Positions 42,541 to 52,853 of a stretch of 64,000 bases of DNA are shown here, in pieces. A model generated the notes under the pieces. The model saw only the letters and a list, made by a program, of their open reading frames with translations, made no database searches and was not told where the DNA came from. Made by a program: the position numbers and the translations under genes. Numbering within the stretch: the stretch's first letter is position 1; each line of letters begins with the position of its first letter. The DNA comes from Patagioenas fasciata (Eukaryota; Chordata; Aves; Columbiformes; Columbidae), in assembly GCF_037038585.1 (NCBI RefSeq), contig NC_092524.1:70208552-70272551 (forward strand). Direction: 5' to 3'.

Positions 42541-43095
42541 ATACATATATATATACACATACACATATCCCGTTCTTTGAAAGAGGAATGAGATGGCTTA
42601 CAGGCCTGTGTATAGTAAATATATATGTATATATATGTATATGTGTGTGTATATATATATTATATAACATATTTTTATATATTAAATAAATTAAATAAAT
42701 GTATTAGATGTATATTTATATAATATATATTTATATATACTTATGTATAAAATATATATTACATATTTATATAATATATATTATAGACTATATTTTATCT
42801 ATTAAATACATTAAATAGATATAGTAAATAGATATAAAAATATAAATACATTTAAATATATATTTATATATATTTATACATCTATATATATTTTTATATA
42901 TTATGATATTTTTATATAATATATAAAATATAAAATATATATTATATCTATATTTTATATAGATATATACACACATATCTATATATTTACAGGATAGATA
43001 TATGTGTCTATATATATTTTTTATATATATATATATATCCCTTTGTTTTAAAGAGGAATGAGATAGCTTACAGGTCTTTGTATATATATATTCAT
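42541..43095. repeat. A/T-only tract flanked by a 60-bp direct repeat
   Basis: 42640-43035 is almost pure A and T, in irregular TATATA/TATTTATATA words. It is bordered by two copies of a 60-bp sequence containing AAGAGGAATGAGATGGCTTACAGG (42581) and AAGAGGAATGAGATAGCTTACAGG (43051), exactly 470 bp apart. Each copy is followed by TGTATA and TA repeats. The structure suggests a large-unit tandem repeat in which the (TA)n part expanded. Strong cruciform and flexibility potential. The minus-strand IYIYIYI frames are artefacts. Confidence 0.9.
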
Positions 43096-43224
43096 AAATC
43101 AAAATCAACCACTTCTTTCTATCAATGTGCAATTACAGTGGAAATGCTGGAATTAGCTGATCCAAACTGAAGTGCTGTGATCAACCCACAGAGCAGTGAT
43201 TGTTTTGTCTCTCCTGAACACGAC

Positions 43225-43620
43225 TGAGCGCCGCAGTAGGAACCCAGTTTCCGATGCTTATCAGAACGCCTGAGAAGGGAGGAGCGCAGCGAACCCCTCC
43301 TGCAGCTGCTTGGTCTCGGTCCACTCGCGGCTTTGGGCAGGAGAGGGTTCAGGTTCGTCTTTCTGAGCTGAGAACGCCGGAGAAAAGATGCTCCCCGACG
43401 TGTGCAGTGGCAAAGTCCCATCTTGTTTCCTGCTCCGCTCTCAGCCGCGCTGGCTGCACAGCGACAGCGCCTGCAGCGGCTTCCACAGCTCCCCGCTGCC
43501 CTCACCCCCGCCCGAACCCGTGCTATGCGCTGCAGCTCCGTTTGGCAGCAAAGCGAATCCTTCACCCGGCTACACGCAGCGGCTCCAAAAGGAAAAGGCT
43601 TTTCAAGGCCAGCCCTGAGC
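43225..43620. promoter_or_regulatory. CpG-rich patch, orphan CpG-island-like
   Basis: By eye about 30 CpGs between CTGAGCGCCGCAGTAGG and CCGGCTACACGCAGCGGC. Long frames are open on both strands (plus 43254-43694 and 43388-43618; minus 43565-43122). The 76-codon plus frame at 43388 begins MLPDVCSGKVPSC and is rich in Ser and Pro. No known family and no strong splice donor follows it. A promoter or poised regulatory element with an unannotated transcript is possible. Confidence 0.4.
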
Positions 43621-44275
43621 TGAGGCTTTTCAAAGTTAGAATCCTGCCCTGGATTAATTTAGATTTCTTAGGGCTGCGTTTGTACCAGCTTTAGTCAGAG
43701 GCAGCAGTAAAACACTGCGCCAGGTTTTACCCATTTTAGCTGCAGAGAATCCCACCCCGCCTGCTTACAGAAAATCCCACGTTTCTGTTCATGCTTCAGA
43801 GGCAAAGGGGGGAGACAGGAGTATGATGGAAGAGGATGGAGTGAGGATGGACAAGAGCAGAAACTAAAGCGGTGAGCAAACAAACCACAGTGTGTTGGAG
43901 ATGCATGGACCAGAAGGACCAGTAAAGAGCAGCTGGGGAACCAGAGAGAGAGACAAGAGGCACAAAACCAGCGGGAAGACAACCTAGGGAGAGCTTAACC
44001 AGGAGCAGGGCTGATCTGTTCTGGCAGCGACCGCACAGCGCAGTATCCAAGGCATGAAGTTAGTCCAGGCAAGAATATATGACAAACCCAAAGGAGAGAA
44101 CCGAGGCGACTGAAGGAGACTGAAGGATCTGCCCCCGCTGCTGTTTTAAAGGAGAATAAGACAAAAGGATGAAGCCCAGATCACACGGTGATGGTAGATT
44201 GGATCCATGATACGTTTCATTATTGCCAGGGACCTGGGAGCACTAAAATGCCTTAATGGCCCTGATCAGCCAGCA
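43621..44275. other. Unique DNA, purine-rich part, no gene seen
   Basis: 43800-44180 is A/G-rich on the plus strand (GGAGACAGGAG, GAGAGAGAGAC). No gene recognised. Confidence 0.45.
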
Positions 44276-44520
44276 CCATAGAGTCGTGGAATCATCCTGG
44301 TTGGAAAAGACCCTTAAGATCATTGAGTCCAACCATAACTCTGTCCCTGCCCCATGTCCTGAGAACCTCATGTCCGTCTGTCCAGCCCTCCAGGGATGGT
44401 GACTCCAGCCCTGCCCTGGGCAGCCTGTTCCAATGCCCCACAGCCCTTTGGGGAAGAAATTGGTCCCAGATCCAACCTCAACCTCCCCTGGCGCAACTTC
44501 AGGCCATTTCCTTTCATCTG
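44276..44520 (-). mobile_element. CR1 3' UTR fragment (group C)
   Basis: Plus strand begins ATAGAGTCGTGGAATCATCC and ends near GGCGCAACTTCAGGCCATTTCC. About 245 bp of 3' UTR closely related to 16261-16500 and, inverted, 59680-59922. Confidence 0.93.
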
Positions 44521-44972
44521 GGAGCCACTCTCATCACCCCTGTGGGACCTGGGTTTGAAACTGCCAGTATCTAATTGCTCTGGTGGGGGCATCACTTCTC
44601 TTTGCCTTCCTGCCATGCTAACACGAGCTATGAGTCTGGACACAAGACAACAGTGGAAAATACAACACAAACCACCAAAACCAGCCCTCTCTCAAAAATC
44701 CCAGCAGATGGCATATACTTCTGCCACCCACAATCAAATACACATAGCATTTCCCTTCGATCTGAGGACTGCTGAGGGTTTTAAACCTTCTGGCTACATG
44801 TCTCTTCATCCTTTCAGTTAAATCTTCTCTAATTTGGCATCCAACGCTTTCTAAAAGACATCTTCTAGCTACACCAGCCACTGTTCACACAGTGGAAATC
44901 TCTGAGCTCTGCAGGAGGCCAAGACCGATGAGCATGAGCAGACTGGGCTAAGAAACATCCGCACCCACAACG
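44521..44972. other. Unique DNA between CR1 fragments
   Basis: Nothing recognised. Overlapping frames run in from the CR1. Confidence 0.45.
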
Positions 44973-45026
44973 ATTACATAGAACATCCTGAGCTGGAAAG
45001 GACCACGAGGATCATGGAGTCCAACA
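44973..45026 (-). mobile_element. CR1 3'-terminal scrap
   Basis: ATTACATAGAACATCCTGAG, then GGATCATGGAGTCCAAC: the last about 54 bp of a CR1 3' end on the minus strand, with the terminal repeat decayed. Confidence 0.7.
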
Positions 45027-45268
45027 GATGGCTTTGCTCCAGAGCAGCTCTGCAGAGCTGGTTTCTGTTAAGCTGGTCTGTGTTCCCTGCATCTGGGAGC
45101 TTGCCCGGGTGGAACTTCCCTCTGCATCTCGGTGAGCAGCAACACAGAGCAGGGAAGCTGGAATAACCTTCTGCAGCGATTCATTGCGCCCTCTCCTTCG
45201 TCAGCAGAACCTGCGGGAAGACTGCAACGCACAAATCCTGACACACAAAATGCGCAAAGGCCAAGGAA
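45027..45268. other. Unique DNA between CR1 fragments
   Basis: Nothing recognised. Confidence 0.4.
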
Positions 45269-45440
45269 GGAATGGCCTGCCCAGGGAGGTGCTGGACTCA
45301 CCAGCCCTGGAGGTTTGTAAACTGAGATTGGACACGGCACTTAGTGCCGTGATCTGGTCAATGGACTGGAGTTGGACCAAGGGTTGGACTGGATGAGCTC
45401 TGAGGGCTTTTCCAGCCCAGTCCATTCTGCGATTCTGTGA
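45269..45440 (+). mobile_element. CR1 3' UTR fragment (group A)
   Basis: Starts at GGAATGGCCTGCCCAGGGAGG, includes the GGCACTTAGTGCC stem and ends GCGATTCTGTGA. Only the last about 170 bp of the UTR. Close to 1370-1546. Confidence 0.93.
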
Positions 45441-47149
45441 AGTTGAGCAAATTTGCTGTCATGCAAAGCACCAGACTCTGGGTTAAAACATCACCAGTGT
45501 GAATCCACAGCTCTGTGTCACTGCACCAGCCCATTTGCTCATACAGGTGGCAGCTCCTGTTACTCCGGAGGCTCCACCTTCACCAAGAGGGTGCCTGGGG
45601 GAAGCTAAGATAGGGGACAAGGAGTAAAAACCCAGAGTGATGCCTTAATTGTGCAAATTCTGTTGCATTTTTCTTACCATCAGAAGGGGAGGGACAAAAT
45701 TTAAGAGAAGCCTTATAGAGTTGTTAAAAAGGACAGTATTGGGCCATTAAAATACAAATTACTGATAAACCCCAAGAAAGAAGGGATAAAGCTGGGTACA
45801 CTAGAACTAGATCTAATCAGCAATATTTAATTAAAACTCATATGTAAGGTTTCAATGGCAATTAGCAACAACTTGAATTCAGTCTGGCATTCACGAGCTT
45901 TCATCCATGCATATGAAAAGGTACATGTATGTAAAAAGTTACTGCATGTGCTACATGCACTCGGTAAACAGCAAGAACATGAGGGTGTTCAATAATTCTG
46001 ATCCATTGCATTAGCTCAACAAGCCTGAGCTTTTGCTTTTGTATCGTAAAGAAGATCAGTGTGGGGAGAGGGGGTGGGAAGGGACCCGATGCACAGCTGA
46101 AGGGATGCTCAGAGAGGAACGACTCGGATGGCAAGCTCTGGGATCGGGACACCCGAGGTCGGCTGCGTGGTAGGGGTGGTGACAAGATCAGCTGGAAGCA
46201 CCAGCGGCATCCACGTCGCTCCTTGCTGACTTTAATTTCAGATAGTTTCATCTTTCCGGAGCCACGCACTCATGTTCTTAACAAAAGCCCAATTGTGTTT
46301 TATCTTTTGAATCTATTAAGTCAGTCTCAAAGCTGTTATCACATTTGCGCTCCCGCGAGCCCGGCTGGAGGTGGCACTGAGAGCACAGCAGGACGAGCTG
46401 GGGCTGGGAAAGGGAGGAGATGGGACCATGGGACCAGTTCTTGGAGCACGGGCGACCAACTCCACAAAACCAGGGCCATGGCATCCCAAACACAGCGCCT
46501 GAAATTACGGGATGCTTTTCATTTGATCCCTCCGAGTCTCCACACTTTTCATGTGCAAAGGAGAGAAAAAACATCTGTTTTGTCATCTTTTACTCAAAAC
46601 CACATCTCTGAAGCCCTTCAACCCTGTAGCACGTGCTCAAGCCCTTCTGCCTCCAAGAAATTGTGACCTGTTTCCCATCTAAAGCTGGTTTGAACTGTGC
46701 CCAGCAGATGAATGTTGAGGCCATGGACCGTGCAAAGAGCAGACAGCACCCAGAGCATGGATGATGGGTGAGCACTGGACCTTCTGGAGCTTCAAAGGGT
46801 CCTCAGTGGAGGAAAAAGGGACCGTGGCCTTAAATGCTGTGCCACAAAGCAAGAGGAGCAGATAAAGCCCCTTAATTCTGCCCCTTGGTGCTTGAGTGAC
46901 TCCGCACCCTTCGCCAGTGGCTTTTAAAACAGCTCCTGGGTGGTACACATGCACACGTGTAAGCGAAGACGCCTAGTAACCTAGTCCGTCCTTTCAAAAA
47001 TAACATTTCCCTTATTTTCCATTATTTACAAGGAGTTTGAAGCAGCTATTCTGATCTGAGTCCAAGCCCTGGGTCCCCAAACAGCCGCTTTGTTCCCAAA
47101 GCCCTGTGCTCCGGCTGGGAGCTACAGCTCTGCACACAATCCCAGCACG
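45441..47149. other. Unique DNA with a 201-codon frame, no gene called
   Basis: The plus-strand frame 46061-46666 is 201 codons long (starting MGRGGGKGPDAQLKG). Its composition changes along its length, there is no domain and an antisense frame also stays open, so it is not called as a gene. The rest is plain AT-rich DNA. Confidence 0.35.
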
Positions 47150-47480
47150 GGAAGCAGTAGAGCTCCAAGTCCTATTGATTTTACCGAGCGACTCGAAACA
47201 ACAATTAACCTTTCTAACTATGCGCCTTTCTTTAAAATGCACCTTGGTTGCTTTTCAAAGTTTGCTTTTAAAAATTAATGAATCAATGCGATTTCACATC
47301 TATTGACCAATTTAAAATGTCAAGGTTGTAGTGGGAGAGAACACTAAAGAGATGCAAATCTTGTTATGCAGCCACTGCTTTGTTGGCCACTTGACTCTGA
47401 ACACTCAGCTCTCAGCTTCAGTTCCTGTCTTTTAAAGCTTTATCTCCTTTAATTGTCTTTAGTGAACAGAGCAGATATAA
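47150..47480. promoter_or_regulatory. AT-rich block with octamer site, possible enhancer
   Basis: Contains a perfect POU octamer ATGCAAAT (about 47352-47359), CTTTGTTGG (SOX-like, about 47379), ACAATTAACC, AAAATTAATGAATC and TTTAATTGTC. No repeat and no coding frame of note. Site density suggests regulatory DNA; untested. Confidence 0.3.
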
Positions 47481-48488
47481 CACCTTGGAAAATATCCTGG
47501 TCTCGTTTAGAAATGTGTGTGCTTACGTGCATTTCCAGTTACAGAGACAAAAATGTGTCGCACAGCATTTATTAATTAAACAGGGGCTCAGCACTTTGCT
47601 TTCATTCGGGGATATATGTACAGCTACTTAGGGCTGAGCTCTACCAGCTCCTCAGCAAACTCAAAGTCCGACCAGGATTCAGTCCTTACTTAGATCTTCA
47701 CCTTGAGCCTGGTTTTTATTCCCTAACTGCTCATTAGCAGCGTACCAGAGAGTTCTTGCACCTTTCCTTCCTCAGTGTCTACAAGACAGGCATTTTAGAG
47801 AGAGAAGATGAAACACTGCTCACCCCAAAGACACCACAATAGCGGGGCGTTAGAGACAGAAAAGAACCAACACAGTATATTCACACCATTTTTAACTGTT
47901 TTTTCCCTCCGTAACAAGACGTACCTTCTGTCTACAGGGGACCCTTTTGTTGATGCTGCCAAACAGCTGGAGTAATTACCTGTTGATTAACATGGGGCAA
48001 CTAATGGTTGGGTTTTTAACCACCTGGGCAGAATGGCACAACTGAAATACTCACATTACTCAAGGTTAGAAGCATCTACTCATGTAGATCTGATGCCGAC
48101 AAATAGCCATGCTTTAAGACCTCACATTAGCTGAATTACTGTTCACTGCAGTGGTAGTTCGCTTAATTGAAAGTACAGGAACTAGTGCTTCAGTGGTAGT
48201 TTGCTTAATAGAAAGAACAGGCTGAAATTCTCAATAAACTCCAGAGCTCTCAGAGTCTCAGAGCTGCTGCACCGTGTTTGTGTTGGCTCCTCCTTCAAGC
48301 TGGCAAAGGCAATAAAGAAAAAAAAAGCCTCTGAACTCCTCTCTTTATCATAAATAACAATATCTACTTTAGTGGTGGTGAAATCACCACTTCAAATATC
48401 TATATTCTTTGAACTGAAGTTAAATAAAATAATAACCATTATCTTTCCCCTGGAAACATTTCCTCTCGTCCTCTCTGATCTCTCTTCT
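47481..48488. other. Unique DNA with a 42-bp tandem duplication
   Basis: GTGGTAGTTCGCTTAATTGAA at 48152 recurs with three or four changes at 48194, a tandem duplication of 42 bp covering about 48148-48225. Otherwise nothing recognised. Confidence 0.5.
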
Positions 48489-49099
48489 GCCCTTGTGGCC
48501 AGGAAGCCAATGGTACCTGGGGTGGGTTAGAAGGGGGTGGTCAGTAGGTCAGAGAGGTTCTCCTGCCCCTCTGCTCTGCCCTGGGGAGACCACACCTGGA
48601 ATCTTGTGTCCAGTTGTGGCCCCTCAGCTCCAGAAGGACAGGGAACTGCTGGAGAGAGTCCAGCGCAGCCACCAAGATGCTGGAGGGAGTGGAGCATCTC
48701 CCGTGTGAGGAAAGGCTGAGGGAGCTGGGGCTCTGGAGCTGGAGAAGAGGAGACTGAGGGGGGACTCATTCCTGGGGATCAATATGGAAAGGGGCAGTGT
48801 CAGGAGGATGGAGCCAGGCTCTTCTGGGTGACAACCAGTGACAGGACAAGGGGTAATGGGTGCAAACGGAAACACAGGAGGTTCCACTGAAACATGAGAA
48901 GAAACTTGTTCCTGGTGAGGGTGTCAGAGCCTGGCCCAGGCTGCCCAGGGAGGTTGTGGAGTCTCCTTCTCTGCAGACATTCAAACCCGCCTGGACCCCT
49001 TCCTGTGGAACCTCAGCTGGGTGTTCCTGCTCCAGGGGGATTGCACTGGATGAGCTTTCCAGGGCCCTTCCAACCCCTCACATTCTGGGATTCTGTGAT
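48489..49099 (+). mobile_element. CR1 LINE, 5'-truncated (group B)
   Basis: Opens GCCCTTGTGGCCAGGAAG, contains the end of ORF2 (frame from 48493, ILCPVVAPQLQKDRELLERVQ) with a frameshift after LERVQRSHQDA, and ends CATTCTGGGATTCTGTGAT. It is the inverted counterpart of 34051-34687. The two have nearly the same 5' limit and few differences by eye. Confidence 0.95.
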
Positions 49100-49126
49100 C
49101 TCCACAAATTTCATCTTTCCCTCAGC

Positions 49127-49288
49127 ATTAGAACAGGCTGCCCAGGGCAGTGCTGGAGTCACCATCCCTGGAGAGTTGGACAGACAGATGAGGTTCACAG
49201 GACATGGGGCAGTGCCCGGGGTGGATTATGGTTGGACTCCATGATCTTAAAGGCTTTTTCCCGAGCAAAATGATGTTGTGATTCTATG
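49127..49288 (+). mobile_element. CR1 3' UTR fragment (group C)
   Basis: GAACAGGCTGCCCAGGGCAG through GGTTGGACTCCATGATC to GTGATTCTATG. It lies only 28 bp downstream of the group B copy, in the same orientation: two independent insertions at nearly one place. Confidence 0.93.
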
Positions 49289-51139
49289 CAAGGGACACCC
49301 CCATCCCATGTAGCCCACTGGTGTCCAGTGAGCCTTGATGAGAAGGAACTGAGCATCTTTATTACAGACTAAATGAAATATTTCCCTCTAGGCTCATTCT
49401 ACTGGCCAGAAATAAGAGAGGAAACACCCTGCTTGTACCCGGGGGTCCCTGCGAGCTGAGCAGGTCCAGCCCCACACACCGCTCTGTTTACTAAAGAAAC
49501 AGCTGGCTGCCTTAAAATAGAAGGAAACTTTAAAATTAAGCTTCACAATCGGGAAAACGTCTGTGTGCATCTTAATAACAGGCTAAAGTGGCCTGTAATT
49601 AGCTCATACTAAGCACTGATGAAGGAAAAATCTTAAAGGAAGACTGAATTTTAAATGAATGAAGGTGATAGGAATGATCTGCCGTTGTTCTATAGATTAG
49701 TTTGCTGACTACTTGGGTTTTTTTTTTCCTGGAGGGCCTTTTAATTATGCATAGAAATCTCATCAAATACAGATGAAGAAGGTCAGAACAATTAGTATAA
49801 AACAAACACTTCAGCATAATGCGCCATAATGATTATTTTCGCAACAATCAGTTTGCAAGCTCCACGAACGTTTGATGCATTTTAAACTGAGTCATTATCA
49901 GATTTTCCAAATAATCATAACAGCAATTCAGCGAATCACCAAGCTGAGCATTCTTTAAACCGCCTGGTCCTGGGGCGCCGAATTTGCTCCACATGCCGTC
50001 CTCACCAAAGGAGCCGCCACTTGGCACAAACCATGCTCAGAAAGGAGCTATCTGAGGATCAAGTAAATCGGTACTAATGTATAGATTTAGTTTACTGTTT
50101 CTGCCATTCTGCAATCTTTATGAGCCACATCTCAAGTTCAAAAACTTAATATTTTCATGGAGTTTTTGCATTGCAGATGTTACCATAAATGAGGTGCTGA
50201 TCCTGGAGGATCTTCTGTGTTCCTGTGCCCTTGTTCTCATGACTTTCACAGAACATATTTCAAACATCTGAGAATAACAATGGAAAATGTCTCTGCGATT
50301 CAAAGTGGATTGGTATTTATACATTATTAGCCTTACAAGAATGACCTTTTCATGTAGCGACATTAAGAGCAAGATTGTGCCTTTAGGGTCTACTCCGGAG
50401 CAGACTGGGAGCTAATGGGAGTCTGTCCATCAGCTGCAAGGGATTGCGTTAGGTCTCTGTGCGTTGAAAAGGAGACACGGGGGATGAAGACAGCACAGGA
50501 AGGAAGGAGGACAAGGACACATATGGATGGTCCCCCAAGACATCCCAGCAGCCACCAGAAGAGCTGCCAATGCAGGTCAATGGCCAAGGCAACGGCTTCT
50601 GCGCTCCATGGATGTTCGGAAACTTGCAGTTGCCGACATGAACATCCCCGTCACCTACTGGTGAACTGCCTGCTTTTTGTAGTTTGCACAGTCTTGGAAC
50701 CACGAGTGTGGAATTAATTTCTTGTTGATTTATGCCACATTAATAGCAAGTCACCACAGGAACTGTAAATAATTTTTCAAATGGATGCTGTAGATCTCCT
50801 TGATTAAGTTCATAGTTAAATTTTGGGGATAAGCTTATGCTCCTGCTTATAACCGGCTCATTAGCCTTTATCTCACTTTTCATTAACTGTGCACAAACCA
50901 AAACACCATGGTGACGGTTTTCTTAACTGAAGAGAACAAAGCAGCTGCCTACTCCTCTGCACAGCTGCAAATCCTTCCCCAGTGCTTCAGCTGGAAGGAC
51001 AACTTCTTTTTGCCCAATTCCTAATAAAATATGTGACATTCACTCTGAATGACATTCCTGCACTTCTGAAAGTCTGGATTGTCCCTGCAGCTTTCTGTTC
51101 TTCCTTCCATGCTGCTCGTGCACGTCCCCTCCTGGACTC
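49289..51139. other. Unique DNA, no gene seen
   Basis: AT-rich from 49500 to 50380. A block at 50390-50710 is open on both strands without a domain. The word CTGGGAGCTAATGGGAG at about 50406-50422 may be a trace of an ancient SINE; this is too weak to call. Confidence 0.4.
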
Positions 51140-51800
51140 CACAGAATCACAGAATCCCAGAATGGATTGAGCTGGAAAAGCCCTCAGAGATCATCCAGTC
51201 CAACCCTTGGTCCAACTCCAGCCCATTCACCAGATCACGGCACTAAGTGCCATGGCCAATCTCAGTTTACAAACCCTCCAGGGCCGGTGAGTCCAGCACC
51301 TCCCTGGGCAGCCATTCCAATGCTGACCACTCTCTCTGCACAGAATTGCTTTCTCATCTCCAGCCTCAGTTTCCCCTGGCAGAGTTGAAGCCCCTGCCTC
51401 CTTGTCCTATTGCTGACTGCCTGGGAGAAGAGCCCAATCCCCCCTGGCTAGAACTGCCCTTCAGGTCGTTCTAGAGAGTGCTGAGCTCACCTCTAAGCCT
51501 CCTCTGCTCCAGACTGAACAAGCCCAGCTCCCTCAGCCTCTCCCCATAGCTCTTGTGTTCAAGTCCCTTCCCCGGTCTTGTTGCTCTTCTCTGGACCCGC
51601 TCCAGCACTTCAATCTCTTTCCTGACCTGAGGGCCCAGAACTGAACACAATACTCCAGGTGTGGCCTCCCCAGTGCAGAGCACAGGGGAAGGATCACTGC
51701 CCTTGTCCTGCTGACCACACTGGTTTGGGTACAGGACAGGATACCATTGGCCTTCTTGGCTACCTGGGCACACTGTTGGCTCCTGTTGAGCTTCCTGTCA
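51140..51800 (-). mobile_element. CR1 LINE, 5'-truncated (group A)
   Basis: Plus strand begins CACAGAATCACAGAATCCC with two terminal repeats. The minus strand encodes the end of ORF2 ([40 protein letters not shown]) to the stop at about 51471. A frameshift at the APQ/RKEI junction (one base lost relative to 29548-30482) breaks the frame. 5' limit near 51800. Confidence 0.95.
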
Positions 51801-52754
51801 ACACACGTTGTGTGTCAGGCTGCTGCCCCTCACCAGAGCATCTCCTGGAATATGGGCAACAACAGTGAGCAAATCACAAATAAACCCTTCTGCTTGGCAC
51901 CCACTCAACGTACAGCCTTCAGCTCGGAAGAGCTCTGTCCCTTTTCCCAACGTGTAGCACAAAGAATCTACAGCTGAATCACAAATTCCGCCAGCGAGCA
52001 AAGCATCAAAGAGACATTCGCGTCTCCCTGAGGAGTGTGCGGCTCCATCAAAGCCCAGGAGAAGCCTTGGCAAGCACCTCTCAGAAATGCAGAGTAACAC
52101 AGAGGGTTTCTGATCTGCAGCATCTAGTCAACAGTAAATAATTTAAGACCTCCTTTAATGCTCTTTGCTATCAAGAAGACTCTGAGTAAGAACCAGCCTG
52201 GAGGGTGACACGGCAGCTCCCAAACCAGCCCACCCTTGTGGAGAACAAGTCATTCCCCAAATGTGGACACTCTGCATGTTTCAAAATGGTCTTTCCTCTC
52301 TCTCTGATTTCCTACTGACCCCTAAAATTGAATTGTAGGAAGTTTAGTCACCAACGCTAACCCTGCCTGGATGACCTGACATGATCTGCCACGTAATGAA
52401 CAGATTTTTGTTGATACAAACGGTACTTTAAACACAATCCACAGCCATGGAGGTTGATAACGATTCTGACCTTGCTGAGAACTCATTACTTTTCCCCCTA
52501 AAGCATTTAGTGGCAGTAAATCTCATACTGCCAACATCTGGCAGCTACGAAAAATATGGGTTTTTAAAGGGGTTTACTGGATTTCCTCTGTCTTCGTTAT
52601 GTTTGTCTGAAACAGCCATAGTTCATGGAAATGGCATATCACTAATTACTGACAAATCCCCCCTGCTTCCAAATCCGAGTATTAGTACAGCCCTTCCAGC
52701 TTAGAGACTGAACAATCTGCCTGCTCCTTAACAACTTATGTTTTAGAAGTCGAT
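51801..52754. other. Unique DNA, no gene seen
   Basis: An 85-codon frame at 52447-52704 has a fair start context (GCCATGG) but no domain. Nothing else recognised. Confidence 0.4.
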
Positions 52755-52853
52755 TATGTGTCTATATAAAACACACGCACATAAACACATATTTATACAT
52801 GTATATATACACATGCATATACGTATTACAGATTATCTGTATATATAAAACAG
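52755..52853. repeat. TA/CA-rich low-complexity tract
   Basis: Alternating CACACGCACATAAACACAT and TATATACACATGCATATACG words; an irregular decayed dinucleotide repeat. Confidence 0.75.

Noticed and set aside
46061-46666. 201-codon plus-strand frame
   Set aside because: No domain, uneven composition, antisense frame also open, no splice or promoter support.
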